Shown here one piece after another: positions 27,128 through 37,400 of a DNA stretch of 64,000 bases. Both the position numbers and the translations under genes were made by a program. Each line of letters opens with the position of its first letter. Position 1 is the first letter of the stretch. Source of the stretch: Hyunsoonleella jejuensis (GTDB lineage: Bacteria; Bacteroidota; Bacteroidia; Flavobacteriales; Flavobacteriaceae); assembly GCF_900111025.1 (NCBI RefSeq), contig NZ_FOFN01000001.1:992001-1056000 (forward strand). The letters are read 5' to 3'. The notes beneath the pieces are model-generated. The model had not been told where the DNA came from. It did no database searches and saw only the letters and a program-made list of their open reading frames with translations.

Positions 27128-27970
27128 ATGAATAGACAACAAGGAGGCAAAGGTAAAGGGAAACCGTCAGGACGTGGTAGTGGAAACAAGCGTTTTACCA
27201 GTTATGCGAGAGGAAATGCTCCAATAAAAAAATCTAAGCCGGAACAAAAAGGCTCTGGAAATTCTGATGAAATTCGTTTGAACAAATATGTGGCAAATGC
27301 TGGAGTATGTTCTCGTCGTGAAGCCGATGTACATATTGCTACAGGTTTAGTTGCTGTAAATGGCAAAATAATCACCGAAATGGGCTACAAGGTAAAGCCT
27401 GGAGACGAAGTACGCTATGATGGTGCTAGAATAAGCCCAGAGAAAAAGGCTTATGTATTGCTAAACAAGCCTAAAGGCTTTGCAACTACTACAAGCGAAG
27501 GTAAAGGCAAAACCGTAATGGATTTAGTGGCAAATGCTACGAATTCCAAAATAAAACCTATCGGTCGTTTGGGCAGAAATTCTAAAGGGTTGTTGTTATT
27601 TACTAATGATGATACTATTCATAAAAAATTCACCAATTCTAAGCATGGTGTGGAGCGTTTGTTTCACATTGAATTAGATAAAAATTTAAAACTGGAGGAT
27701 TTAAAAAAGATTCAAAACGGATTTAAGTTAGAAGGTAAATTAATTGAAGTTGAAGAAATTAGCTATATAGATGGCGCAAGTAAAAAAGAGGTTGGTTTAA
27801 AAATAAAAAATACAGGCAATACAATTATTCGAACCATTTTTGAACATTTTAGATACGATATCATTAGTGTTGATTGTGTTGCTATTGCGCACTTAACAAA
27901 AAAAGATATTCCGCGTGGCCACTGGAAGCACTTAACGGAGCAAGAGTTGAATACGCTGCGTATGTTGTAG
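27128..27970 (+). CDS. rRNA pseudouridine synthase (RsuA/RluB family)
   Basis: The protein has 280 residues. A basic, glycine-rich N-terminal tail (about 50 residues) is followed by an S4 RNA-binding domain (IRLNKYVANAGVCSRREADVHIATG) and then the catalytic domain with KPKGFATT and the key motif PIGRLGRNSKGLLLFTNDD, whose Asp is normally in GRLDxxTxGLL. Here the RsuA-type aspartate position reads GRLGRNSKG, so the usual nucleophilic Asp (GRLD) appears to be replaced by Gly. In Bacteroidota the form GRLDRNTTG is usual. Specificity for 16S or 23S rRNA cannot be told. It faces leuB, with a bidirectional terminator between. Confidence 0.85.
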   Translation: MNRQQGGKGKGKPSGRGSGNKRFTSYARGNAPIKKSKPEQKGSGNSDEIRLNKYVANAGVCSRREADVHIATGLVAVNGKIITEMGYKVKPGDEVRYDGARISPEKKAYVLLNKPKGFATTTSEGKGKTVMDLVANATNSKIKPIGRLGRNSKGLLLFTNDDTIHKKFTNSKHGVERLFHIELDKNLKLEDLKKIQNGFKLEGKLIEVEEISYIDGASKKEVGLKIKNTGNTIIRTIFEHFRYDIISVDCVAIAHLTKKDIPRGHWKHLTEQELNTLRML

Positions 27971-28107
27971 TTTATTAATTTCCACTCAACTTTGGGTAAA
28001 TATTTTTCGAGGAAGATACACTAGTAAAGTTAAGTAATATCGAAAGAAACGGAGATGAAATTTTTAAACCCTAGCATTATACTGATTAGTGTTTAAAGAA
28101 GAATATA

Positions 28108-28142
28108 TAAAAAAGAGCCCTAGAATTGGGCTCTCGTTTTTT
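28108..28142. terminator. bidirectional rho-independent terminator
   Basis: AGAGCCC (28114-28120), a 7-base loop and GGGCTCT (28128-28134) form a perfect 7-bp stem, followed by CG and six T on the plus strand and preceded by six A, which give T on the minus strand. It lies between the convergent pseudouridine synthase and leuB genes and can serve both. Confidence 0.9.
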
Positions 28143-28195
28143 GGACATATCCTTTAGTTTGGCTATTTAATCGTATTGGTGACTAATTCAAAAAA

Positions 28196-29314
28196 TTAAA
28201 TAATGGTGGATTGCCCCAAGTGAATATTCGTAAAGTTTAGATTAGTCTCTTCTGGGTTGTTTATAAAGTCTTCAATAAAATCACCCACTTTACTCGTAGA
28301 GATATTATCGTATTTCGTGTTTAAATCTGGTGTGGTGATATGCAGTTTTAACGACTTGTCTACAGCTTCACGCACCAAAGCAGCTTCATCGGCTAAATTA
28401 AAATAGTCTAATAACATAGCTGCCGATAAAATTGAAGCAATGGGGTTAGCAATACCTTTATTTTTTGCGATGGAATAGGCGCCATGAATAGGTTCAAACA
28501 TCGCATGTTTATCACCACGCGAGGCAGAGGCTAATAGTCCAATAGAGCCAACGATAACACTGGCTTCTTCTGATAAAATATCACCAAACATATTCTCGGT
28601 AAGTATAACATCAAATTGTTTAGGCTTTTTTATAAGTTCTACCGCTGCATTATCAACAAACATAAAATCTAATTTTACATCTGGATATTGTTTTCCCAAG
28701 TCTAAAACCGTGCGTCGCCATAATCTAGAGCTTTCTAAAACATTGGCTTTATCAACTAAGGTTAATTTTCCTTTTCTAGATTGGGCTGCTTTAAATGCTG
28801 CATGGGCAATGCGTTCTATTTCATAACGATGGTATTCGCAAACATCAGATGCCGTATTGCCATCAGCGCTTAGTGTTTTTTTTCCAAAATAAATACCACC
28901 AGTAAGCTCTCTGAAAATAAGAATGTTTGTGTCTCTAATTTGTTTTACTTTTAAAGACGATTTGTTCAATAAATCATCATAAGCAATTACAGGGCGAATG
29001 TTGGTGTGTAACGCTAAGGCTTTACGTAATCCAAGGAGGCCTTGCTCTGGACGAATTTTAGCATCAGGATCAATGTCGTAAGCAGTATCACCAATGGCAC
29101 CAAACAAAACCGCATCGGCATTTTTACAAAGTTCGATGGTTTCCTCAGGTAAAGGATTTTGTGTTTTGTCTATTGCTGCGGCACCAACTAATCCGTATTG
29201 AAAGTTAAACGTATGCTCGAATGCCATACCAATAGCCCTAAGGACCTTGACCGCCTCGGCAGTAACTTCAGGGCCGATGCCATCACCTGGTAAAACAGCA
29301 ATGTCTAATTTCAT
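28196..29314 (-). CDS. leuB: 3-isopropylmalate dehydrogenase
   Basis: The enzyme oxidises and decarboxylates 3-isopropylmalate with NAD in leucine synthesis. The 372-residue protein begins with LDIAVLPGDGIGPEVTAEAVKVL. It has LLGLRKALALHTNIRP with the substrate-binding Arg residues, RELTGGIYFGKK, the catalytic KANVLESSRLWR, the magnesium-binding DNAAVELIKKP and NMFGDILSEEASVIVGSIGLLAS, and the NAD loop EPIHGAYS. Size is normal. leuA is 10 bases upstream on the same strand, and no leuC or leuD is in the window. Confidence 0.97.
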   Translation of the reverse strand: MKLDIAVLPGDGIGPEVTAEAVKVLRAIGMAFEHTFNFQYGLVGAAAIDKTQNPLPEETIELCKNADAVLFGAIGDTAYDIDPDAKIRPEQGLLGLRKALALHTNIRPVIAYDDLLNKSSLKVKQIRDTNILIFRELTGGIYFGKKTLSADGNTASDVCEYHRYEIERIAHAAFKAAQSRKGKLTLVDKANVLESSRLWRRTVLDLGKQYPDVKLDFMFVDNAAVELIKKPKQFDVILTENMFGDILSEEASVIVGSIGLLASASRGDKHAMFEPIHGAYSIAKNKGIANPIASILSAAMLLDYFNLADEAALVREAVDKSLKLHITTPDLNTKYDNISTSKVGDFIEDFINNPEETNLNFTNIHLGQSTII

Positions 29315-29324
29315 AGTCGTTATG

Positions 29325-30500
29325 TTATGATGAAGTGATTTCGTTATACACTTTCGTAGATTCTATTATTTGATGAATATCGTTATCATCAATCTCTTTC
29401 TTTTTATCGGCAAACTCTAAAAACTTAGTGTAAACTTCGTCCAACTGTAACTTGGTGAGTTCGTAGCCTACATTCTTTGCTCTATAAGCCAAAGCTGCTC
29501 TACCGCTTCTTGCTGTTAATACAATGGCAGACTCGGTAACACCAACATCTTTAGGATCTATAATTTCGTAAGTCTCACGATTTTTAATCACACCATCTTG
29601 GTGAATTCCAGAACTGTGGGCAAATGCATTTGCACCAACAATGGCTTTGTTTGGTTGTGTATAAATCCCCATACTATCAGATACTAACTGACTTACGCCG
29701 TACAACATTTCAGTTTGTATTCTAGTATCCAAATTTAAGTACGGGTGTTGCTTTAAAATCATTACCACCTCTTCTAAGGCTGTATTTCCTGCGCGCTCAC
29801 CAATACCATTAATCGTACATTCTATTTGGCGTGCTCCGTTAATTACACCTTCAATAGAATTGGCTGTAGCCAACCCTAAATCGTTATGGCAATGGCACGA
29901 TAAAATGGCTTTATCAATACCTTTTACATTTTCTTTTAAGTATTTTATTTTAGCGCCATATTCATGAGGTAAACAATAACCTGTAGTGTCAGGAATATTT
30001 AAAACAGTGGCTCCTGCTTTTATCACAGCTTCACAAACGCGTGCGAGATATTCATTGTCGGTCCTACCGGCATCTTCAGCATAAAATTCTACATCTTCCA
30101 CAAAAGACTTTGCATAACTTACCGCTTTCACAGCGCGTTCTATGATATCTTCTTGAGTAGATTTAAATTTGAATTTTATATGAGATTCCGAAGTGCCAAT
30201 ACCTGTATGTATCCTAGGTGTTTTGGCATATTTTAAAGCTTCAGCAGCAACTTTTATATCGTTTTCTACAGATCGTGTTAGTCCGCAAACGGTTGCATTT
30301 TTTACTATTTTCGATATTTCCTCTACCGATTTGAAATCGCCAGGGCTAGAAACAGGAAAACCAGCTTCAATAATATCTACACCCAATTTATCAAGCTGTT
30401 CAGCAATAATTAGTTTTTGTTCCGTATTTAGCTTACAGCCAGGAACTTGCTCTCCATCGCGAAGGGTAGTATCAAAAATTTGAACGTGATTATCAGACAT
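29325..30500 (-). CDS. leuA: 2-isopropylmalate synthase, short form without regulatory domain
   Basis: The enzyme condenses acetyl-CoA with 2-oxoisovalerate, the first step of leucine synthesis. [22 protein letters not shown] opens the TIM barrel with the metal Asp and catalytic Arg, and [17 protein letters not shown] supplies the metal-binding His-x-His. [17 protein letters not shown] and [16 protein letters not shown] follow. With 391 residues it ends after the catalytic and linker parts and lacks the C-terminal leucine-binding domain of the 520-residue form, so ordinary feedback by leucine is not expected. Homocitrate synthase has a similar size, but the coupling to leuB favours LeuA. Confidence 0.9.
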   Translation of the reverse strand: MSDNHVQIFDTTLRDGEQVPGCKLNTEQKLIIAEQLDKLGVDIIEAGFPVSSPGDFKSVEEISKIVKNATVCGLTRSVENDIKVAAEALKYAKTPRIHTGIGTSESHIKFKFKSTQEDIIERAVKAVSYAKSFVEDVEFYAEDAGRTDNEYLARVCEAVIKAGATVLNIPDTTGYCLPHEYGAKIKYLKENVKGIDKAILSCHCHNDLGLATANSIEGVINGARQIECTINGIGERAGNTALEEVVMILKQHPYLNLDTRIQTEMLYGVSQLVSDSMGIYTQPNKAIVGANAFAHSSGIHQDGVIKNRETYEIIDPKDVGVTESAIVLTARSGRAALAYRAKNVGYELTKLQLDEVYTKFLEFADKKKEIDDNDIHQIIESTKVYNEITSS

Positions 30501-30649
30501 TTATTAGAATATATTTTCTTATTGTTTCACGAATTTATATTTTGGTTTCGTAAAAGCTACTATTCATATCGTTTTTTTTACGATGTTTAACTCATATGTT
30601 TATAGATTAAGTAATTGAAAATCAGTTTTTTAAATCTGATTTTACGACT

Positions 30650-32194
30650 ATGGTAAAAGAGCAAAAAGATAATTTATTTGTTTTGGTGAAATCGCTTTCT
30701 AAATCAGAGAAGCGACAATTCAAATTATACGTGGGGAGATTGGGTGTAAACGAGGATTCGAAGTTTTTGATGTTGTTTAATATTTTAGACAAATTAAAGA
30801 CTTATGACGAGGCCACTATTTTAAAAAAAGGCATCGTAAAAAAGCAACAATTGTCCAATCTTAAAGCACACCTTTACAAACAGATTCTAATCAGTTTACG
30901 TTTAAACCCTTCACATCAAAACATCAGAATTCAAATTAGGGAACAGCTAGATTTTGCTACTATTTTATACCACAAAGGCCTATACAAACAAAGCTTGAAA
31001 ATTCTAGATAAAGCCAAAAATTTAGCGATTACCAACGAAGAAAAAAATGTAGCCTACGAAATTGTAGAGTTAGAAAAAGTAATAGAATCTCAATACATTA
31101 CCAGAAGCATTAGCAATCGTGCCGATGAGCTAACCATTCAAGCGAAAGAATTGAGTTTACAGAATGTTTTGGCAAGTAAACTGTCTAATTTGTCATTACA
31201 ATTGTACGGGTTATTTTTAAAAACAGGCTATGTAAAAAATGACGAGGAATACCAAATTATCGATAAATACTATCGCGATAGATTACCAAAATACGACATT
31301 AATAAACTGGGATTTCGCGAAAAACTATGGTTGTACAAAGCAAAATTATGGTATAGCTTTTTAACTGTAGATTTTTTGTCTTGTTACAAGTACGCCTCTA
31401 AATGGGTTGGTTTATTCTACGAAAACAAAGACATGATTGTTCTTAACCCTGTATTCTTTTTAAGAGGCAACCACTATTTGTTAGAAGCATTGTTCTATTT
31501 ACGGCAATACAATAAGTTCAAAGAAACCTTAGCGAAGCTAGAAGAAATTACTCAAGAAAAATGGTTTCCGTTAGATGATAATAACGAATCTTTGGCCTTT
31601 TTATACATCTACAACAACAAATTTAATTTGCATTTTATAGAAGGCAGTTTTACAAAAGGGTTACCACTTATTGATGAGGTGTTAGAGCAACTAAAAAAGT
31701 ATGGTAACCGTATTGATGAGCACCACGTTATGGTATTTTATTACAAAATGGCGAGTATGTGCTTTGGTGCCGGAGACAGTAAAAAATGTATTTATTATTT
31801 AGATAAAATTATAAGTAATAAATCGCTGCAAATGCGCGAAGATTTACTGTGTTTTTCAAGAATTTTAAACCTTGTGGCGCATTACGAAGCAGGATTAGAT
31901 TACAACTTAGATGTATTGATAAAAAGCACCTATAAATTCCTGATTAAAATGGAAGACCTGTACGAAGTCCAAAAGGAATTTATTAAGTTTTTAAGGGTGC
32001 TGGGAGATATTTATCCGCATGAGGTAAAAGGAGAATTTATAAAACTCCATAAGAAATTAAAAGAATTCGAAAACGATCCTTACCAAAGTCGTGCATTCTT
32101 GTATTTAGATATTATCTCTTGGCTCGAATCTAAAATTGAGAGCCGACCTATAGGGCAAATTATTCGCGATAAGTTTTTACAAACGCAAGATTAA
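30650..32194 (+). CDS. conserved helical-repeat protein, function unknown
   Basis: The 514-residue protein has no signal peptide or membrane segment. It is almost entirely helical with repeated pairs such as ILYHKGLYKQSLKILDKAKNLA and HYLLEALFYLRQYNKFKETLAKL, which resemble tetratricopeptide repeats. The N-terminal block VKSLSKSEKRQFKLYVG is basic and strongly patterned. I recognise it as a conserved flavobacterial hypothetical but know no function. It is divergent from leuA with about 150 bases between, in which no leader peptide or operator is evident. Confidence 0.75.
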   Translation: MVKEQKDNLFVLVKSLSKSEKRQFKLYVGRLGVNEDSKFLMLFNILDKLKTYDEATILKKGIVKKQQLSNLKAHLYKQILISLRLNPSHQNIRIQIREQLDFATILYHKGLYKQSLKILDKAKNLAITNEEKNVAYEIVELEKVIESQYITRSISNRADELTIQAKELSLQNVLASKLSNLSLQLYGLFLKTGYVKNDEEYQIIDKYYRDRLPKYDINKLGFREKLWLYKAKLWYSFLTVDFLSCYKYASKWVGLFYENKDMIVLNPVFFLRGNHYLLEALFYLRQYNKFKETLAKLEEITQEKWFPLDDNNESLAFLYIYNNKFNLHFIEGSFTKGLPLIDEVLEQLKKYGNRIDEHHVMVFYYKMASMCFGAGDSKKCIYYLDKIISNKSLQMREDLLCFSRILNLVAHYEAGLDYNLDVLIKSTYKFLIKMEDLYEVQKEFIKFLRVLGDIYPHEVKGEFIKLHKKLKEFENDPYQSRAFLYLDIISWLESKIESRPIGQIIRDKFLQTQD

Positions 32195-32535
32195 ATTTTT
32201 TTTGGGCGCAACCCACAACACTTCGACAAGCTCAGTGCAGGAGGGTCCGGGCTTTCCGTTAATAGTTTTGGCTCGATGCGCGCCTCGCCAAAAGCTGCCA
32301 CTGCAATCCCTTGCGCAGGTGTATTTGTATTGGTTTATGCTTTTACTATTGTAAAGCGGTTTTCTGGGGAAGTTCGTTTAATGTATTGCCGGATTTGCGC
32401 CGTACTTTAATAACTTGTATCCTACAGTAAACGAAAGTAGCTGAAAATTTTTACAAAATCAAGTGAATTATACGTAGGTATTAGGGATTAGTTTTTAGGC
32501 AAATACAACAAAAGCGAAAATAGTTTCTCGAAAAA
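32195..32535. other. non-coding stretch before the first SAM riboswitch
   Basis: There is no gene here. The left part (to about 32320) consists of the dispersed repeats listed separately. The right part is AT-rich and carries no recognisable signal until the promoter at 32536. Confidence 0.6.
32219..32320. repeat. dispersed palindromic repeats (two families adjacent)
   Basis: CACTTCGACAAGCTCAGTG (32219-32237) is one unit of the CTGAGC/GAAGTC palindromic family. It is followed by a stretch (about 32247-32320) containing GGGCTTTCCGTTA and CACTGCAATCCCTTGCGC. These are the reverse complements of parts of the CCCGCGTTAGGGATTGCAGTGG repeat present at 34303-34399, so the second family is here in the opposite orientation. 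Confidence 0.75.
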
Positions 32536-32568
32536 TTTGGATTTTTCACAATTAAAATTGAATATTTG
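32536..32568 (+). promoter_or_regulatory. promoter of the metY operon
   Basis: TTTG (32536-32539) and AATATTTG (32561-32568) are 21 bases apart, matching the Bacteroidota TTTG / TAnnTTTG pattern with one mismatch. The riboswitch begins about 30 bases further on, as expected for a 5' leader. Confidence 0.65.
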
Positions 32569-32598
32569 CATTCACAAAGTTCAAACACTTATTGAAAT

Positions 32599-32731
32599 GT
32601 TATCAAGAAAGGTGGAGGGAATAGACCCTTTGAAGCCTTAGCAACCTCCCGACCTTTTTCGGGGAAGGTGCTAAATTCTACTTAAACCCCGATGCAGGCA
32701 TCGTTGGTTTGGATAGATAACCAAAAAAATT
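32599..32731 (+). ncRNA. SAM-I riboswitch (S-box) upstream of metY
   Basis: The stretch has the S-box core. P1 is GTTATC (32599-32604) with GATAAC (32726-32731). After P1 come AAGAAAGGTGGAGGGA, GACCC, TGAAGCC and GCAACC, and the 3' core reads AAGGTGCTAAATTC. SAM binding would lower expression of the downstream methionine genes. Downstream hairpins (AAATTACA/TGTAATTT at 32737-32756 and CACTTT/AAAGTG at 32779-32793) may form the expression platform, but there is no classical terminator, so the mechanism (termination or initiation) is open. Confidence 0.93.
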
Positions 32732-32837
32732 ACATCGCTGTAATTTCAGAATTCTTAATAACATTTTTCTATGAAGTACACTTTTTTAAAGTGCATTTGA
32801 ATTTTTGGTTTTAATATTAACTAGAAAAATTAGAAAA

Positions 32838-34112
32838 ATGAGCGATCAAAAATTAGCAACAAACGCCCTACACGCAGGGCATGATGTAAAAGCCAATGGA
32901 GGTACAAGAGCGGTACCCATTTACCAAACAACATCGTATGTGTTTAACGATTCAGACCATGCAGCAAACCTCTTTTCTTTGCAGGAATTAGGATTTATTT
33001 ACACGCGTTTAAACAACCCAACAAACCAAATTTTACAGGAGCGCTTAGCAGCGGTAGAAGGTGGTATTGGCGCTGTGGTCTTTGCTTCGGGAACAGCAGC
33101 GATTTCCACAGGATTGTTAACCTTGTTAAAATCTGGCGATCATATTGTAGCATCCAGCAGTTTATATGGCGGAACGTATAATTTACTAAGCGTTACCTTG
33201 CCAAGATTGGGCATTACAACGACGTTTGTAGATGCTTCAAATCCAGATAATTTTGCCGATGCAGTACAAGAAAACACAAGAGCCTTTTTTGTAGAATCTT
33301 TGGGTAATCCAAAATTGGATGTTCTGGATTTGGAGGCTATTGCGGTACATTCAAAAGCGGCAGGTGTTCCGTTTATTGTAGATAATACGGTAGCAACGCC
33401 AGCGCTGTTAAATCCTATTAAGCATGGTGCAAATATTGTAATACATTCGTTAACGAAGTATATTGGCGGACAAGGCACATCATTAGGTGGCGCTATTATA
33501 GATGCTGGAACGTTTGATTGGGCCAACGGAAAATTCCCAGAGTTTACCGAGCCTTCGGCTGGATATCACGGTTTAAAATATCATGAAGCTTTAGGAGCTG
33601 CATCTTACACATTTAAGTTAATTTTGGAAGGGTTGAGAGATTTTGGTGGCGCTATGAGTCCTACAAATGCGTTCAACATCATTCAAGGTTTAGAAACGCT
33701 ACCGGTTAGAATTAAGCAACACAGTGAAAATGCTTTGGAATTGGCCAAATGGTTGGAGGCTCAGGATGAAGTAGCTTGGGTAAATTATCCAGGTCTAGAA
33801 AGTAGCAAATACAACGCATTAGCCAAAAAATATTTACCACAAGGACAGAGTGGAATTGTTACCTTTGGACATAAAGGTGGTTTTGATGCTGCAAAAACCA
33901 TTGCGGATGAAACAAAGCTTTTCTCTTTGCTGGCTAATATTGGTGATACAAAATCATTAATTATTCACCCGTCAAGTACGACGCATCAACAATTGGATGA
34001 GGCGGAACAAGCTTCTGCTGGTGTATCTACCGATTTAATCAGATTGTCGGTGGGTATTGAAGATATAGAAGATTTAAAGGCGGATTTAAAACAGGCTTTT
34101 GCTAAGATATAA
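32838..34112 (+). CDS. metY: O-acetylhomoserine aminocarboxypropyltransferase (sulfhydrylase)
   Basis: This PLP enzyme makes homocysteine directly from O-acetylhomoserine and sulfide. From the ATG at 32838 it has 424 residues beginning MSDQKLATNALHAGHDV; an earlier in-frame start adds a non-family extension. YTRLNNPTNQILQERLAAVEGG, FVESLGNPKLDVLD and VIHSLTKYIGGQGTSLGG (the PLP lysine near residue 207) are typical of the 420-430 residue MetY group. It is the first gene after the SAM riboswitch and feeds on sulfide from the cys operon at 42-49 kb. Confidence 0.95.
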   Translation: MSDQKLATNALHAGHDVKANGGTRAVPIYQTTSYVFNDSDHAANLFSLQELGFIYTRLNNPTNQILQERLAAVEGGIGAVVFASGTAAISTGLLTLLKSGDHIVASSSLYGGTYNLLSVTLPRLGITTTFVDASNPDNFADAVQENTRAFFVESLGNPKLDVLDLEAIAVHSKAAGVPFIVDNTVATPALLNPIKHGANIVIHSLTKYIGGQGTSLGGAIIDAGTFDWANGKFPEFTEPSAGYHGLKYHEALGAASYTFKLILEGLRDFGGAMSPTNAFNIIQGLETLPVRIKQHSENALELAKWLEAQDEVAWVNYPGLESSKYNALAKKYLPQGQSGIVTFGHKGGFDAAKTIADETKLFSLLANIGDTKSLIIHPSSTTHQQLDEAEQASAGVSTDLIRLSVGIEDIEDLKADLKQAFAKI

Positions 34113-34499
34113 AAGCCCCACCTAACCTCCCCAAAGGGGAGGAACCATACTCATGCGGAGTATTGTGTTCGAGTGAGCGTAGTCGAGGTATTAGGAAGGC
34201 GAGGGTGCGATTTTAAATATAACAGTAAGCATTTCCCTCTTTGGAGGGGCTAGGAGTAGGTAAAAAGCAAAAGTTAAACGACTTTTGGGAACGGCCTTAG
34301 CAGACACACCCGCGTTAGGGATTGCAGTGGAAAGCCCACAGCCCGACGAAGGAGGTGCGAGGACTTGGAGCGGAAAGCCCGACCTGATAGGGTAACGCCA
34401 AAAAATAAATAAAACAAAAGTTGATAGGTTTTAATTCCCAGTCGACTTTATAACATAAGAGTAAGTATTCCTCCCCTTTGGGGAGGTTGGGAAGGGCTT
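34113..34499. repeat. repeat-filled spacer bracketed by inverted copies of a palindromic unit
   Basis: The left end carries AGCCCCACCTAACC then CCTCCCC-aaa-GGGGAGG (34126-34142). The right end carries CCTCCCC-ttt-GGGGAGG (34470-34486) followed by TTGGGAAGGGCTT, which is the reverse complement of the left end with a few changes. Between lie a CTCTTTGGAGG half-unit near 34235, a TTCGAGTGAGCGTAGTCGAG unit near 34168 and a long CCCGCGTTAGGG-type repeat (34303-34399). No gene is seen. The right repeat runs directly into the start codon at 34500. Confidence 0.75.
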
Positions 34500-37400
34500 A
34501 TGAAACACAAATTACAACACATAACAATTAAGGATTACACTACCGAAAGTGGTGTGCTTAACCCAGAAATAAAACTGAGTTATCAGGTATTTGGTAAATC
34601 GCTTGGAAGCGCGCCAATTGTATTGGTAAATCATGCATTAACAGGCAATAGCGAAGTCGCTGGCGACAATGGCTGGTGGAAAGATTTAATTGGGACGGAC
34701 AAGGTAATTGATACTAAATTATACACCGTTTTAGCGTTTAATATTCCAGGGAACGGATTTGATGGTTTTGTAATTGATAATTACAAGGATTTCGTGGCAC
34801 GCGATGTGGCGAAGTTGTTTTTAAATGGACTTAAAACCTTGAAAACAGGAAGGCTGTTTGCTACTATTGGTGGTTCTTTAGGAGGCGGTATTGCTTGGGA
34901 AATGGCAGTATTACAACCTGATTTTACCGAACATTTGATTGTAGTGGCTACCGATTGGAAATCTACAGATTGGTTGATTGCGAATTGCCAAATTCAAGAG
35001 CAGTTTTTATTGAATTCCAAAAATCCTGTACACGATGCGCGGATGCATGCCATGTTGTGTTATCGTACACCAGAATCGTTTAAAGAACGCTTTCAACGCT
35101 CGAAAAATGATGATTTGGAGATTTTTAATGTGGAGAGTTGGTTGTTGCACCATGGAAATAAATTGCAAGAACGTTTTCAGCTATCGGCTTATAAGTTGAT
35201 GAATCAATTGTTGAAGACCATTGATGTTACCAAGGGAAGGGACACTAACTTTAATGTGTTAGAAAACATCGAAGCAAAAATTCATATTATTGGCGTGGAT
35301 TCTGATTTGTTTTTTACCGCCGAGGAGAATCGAGAAACCCATAAACAGTTAGCATTAACTCACCCTAACGTAACGTATAACGAAATACATTCGGTGCACG
35401 GGCATGATGCGTTTTTAATGGAGTATGACCAACTAGAAAAAATTGTAGAAGGCATTTTTGTGCCACATTCTAAAAGAAAACGTATGAAAGTATTAAAATT
35501 TGGAGGGAAATCTTTAGCCAACGGAAAAGGCTTAAAAACAGTACTTTCAATTATAAAACAAAAAGTTGAAGCCGGAGATAGAATTACGGTGGTGGTATCT
35601 GCTAGAGGTGCAGCAACTGATGATTTAGAGTCTATTTTGAATAAAGCTCTAAAAGGGGAGTCTTATCAAGAGGATTTAGAAGCCTTTAAAGCTTATCAAA
35701 CTGAGCCTTTGAAAACTATCGATTTTTCTGAGGAATTTTCGGTTTTGGATAAATTATTTGAAGGTGTAAGCTTACTGCGTGATTACAGCAAAAAGACGAA
35801 AGATAATATTTTGGCGCAAGGCGAATTATTATCTGTGAAACTCATTGTAAATCTTTTAAACGCACATGGCATTAAGGCCAAAGCTACAGATGCGCGTGAA
35901 CTCATAAAAACCGATGAATCTTTTGGTAATGCACAACCATTATCAAAATTATCTAAAGAAAACACACAGGCTTACTTTAGTAAAAATAAAGATGTTGTAA
36001 ATGTGGTAACCGGTTTTATTGCCTCCAATTTAAAGAATGAAACCACTACTTTAGGAAGAAACGGTAGCAATTATACCGCTGCTTTAATAGCTAACTTTTT
36101 AGATGCTGAAGAGCTGCAAAACTACACACATGTTAGTGGTATTTACACAGCAGACCCGGTATTAGTGCCAGATGCCAAACAGATCAGGGAACTGTCGTTT
36201 AGTGAGGCTAACGAATTAGCCAATTTTGGCACATCGGTATTGCACGCTAAAACCATTATACCGTTAGTTGAAAAAAATATCAACCTGCGTATTTTAAACA
36301 CCTTTAATGCAGACGATGAAGGTACGTTAATTACCGCAAGACCAAGTACCAAGGAGGTAACATCTTTAACAATTTTAGATAATGTGGCCTTGTTGAATTT
36401 GGAAGGTCGCGGATTACTCGGAAAAATTGGCGTGGATGCCCGTATTTTTGGCGCATTAAGTAAATATGGTATCAGTGTAAGTATCGTGTCTCAAGGGTCT
36501 TCGGAACGGGGCATTGGATTAATTATTGATGCAGACCAAGCAACCCAAGCTGTTATTGCCTTAGAACGTGAGTTTGAGAGCGATTTCTATTCTCAAGATG
36601 TGAACAAAATTGATGTGGTGGATGATGTAGCCGTGATTTCCATCGTGGGTATAGAGTTGAGCTCTTTCCATAAGCCGTTTAATGCATTGATTAAAAACCA
36701 GATTACTCCCTTACTTTTTAATAATACGGTTACAGGGAAAAATGTGAGTTTGGTGGTTAAGAAATCCCAATTGCATAAAGCAGTAAATGTAATTCATGGC
36801 GAAGTTTTTGGAATTTCAAAAAAGATAAATATTGCCATTTTTGGTCATGGTGGTGTGGGTGGCGCACTCATTAATCAGATATTAAAATCGAAAGACGATA
36901 TTGAAAAACGCAAAGGCATTAATTTGAATGTGTTTGCCATAGCGAATTCTAGAAAACTTATTTTAGATAAAAATGGCGTGAACACCAATTGGCAAGAAGC
37001 TATTAAACATAGTACTTATGATAGTTCTATTGAAGATATTATCACTTATGCTAAAAATCACCATTTAGAAAATTTGATTGCGGTGGATAATACGGCGAGT
37101 GATGTGTTTTATAATAATTATATACCGCTAGTCGAAGCAGGATTCGATTTGGTGTCGTCCAACAAAATTGCCAATACCATTTCACATGAGTTTTATACCA
37201 AATTGCGTAAGCAGTTGGGCGAACATAATAAGCAATATTTATACGAAACCACGGTTGGTGCAGGATTACCACTGATTGATACGATAAAACTACTCCACGA
37301 ATCTGGGGAAAATATCACAAGGATTCGTGGTGTGTTTTCAGGAACTCTAAGTTATTTATTCAATAATTTTTCGGTTCAGGATAAGCCGTTTAGCGCCATA

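Noticed and set aside
30501-30649. Leader peptide for leuA
   Set aside because: The region upstream of leuA on the minus strand has no frame with a run of Leu codons and no terminator hairpin with a T-run.
33140-33526. 128-codon minus-strand frame inside metY
   Set aside because: It is antisense to the PLP-binding part of metY, with no ribosome site or recognisable domain.
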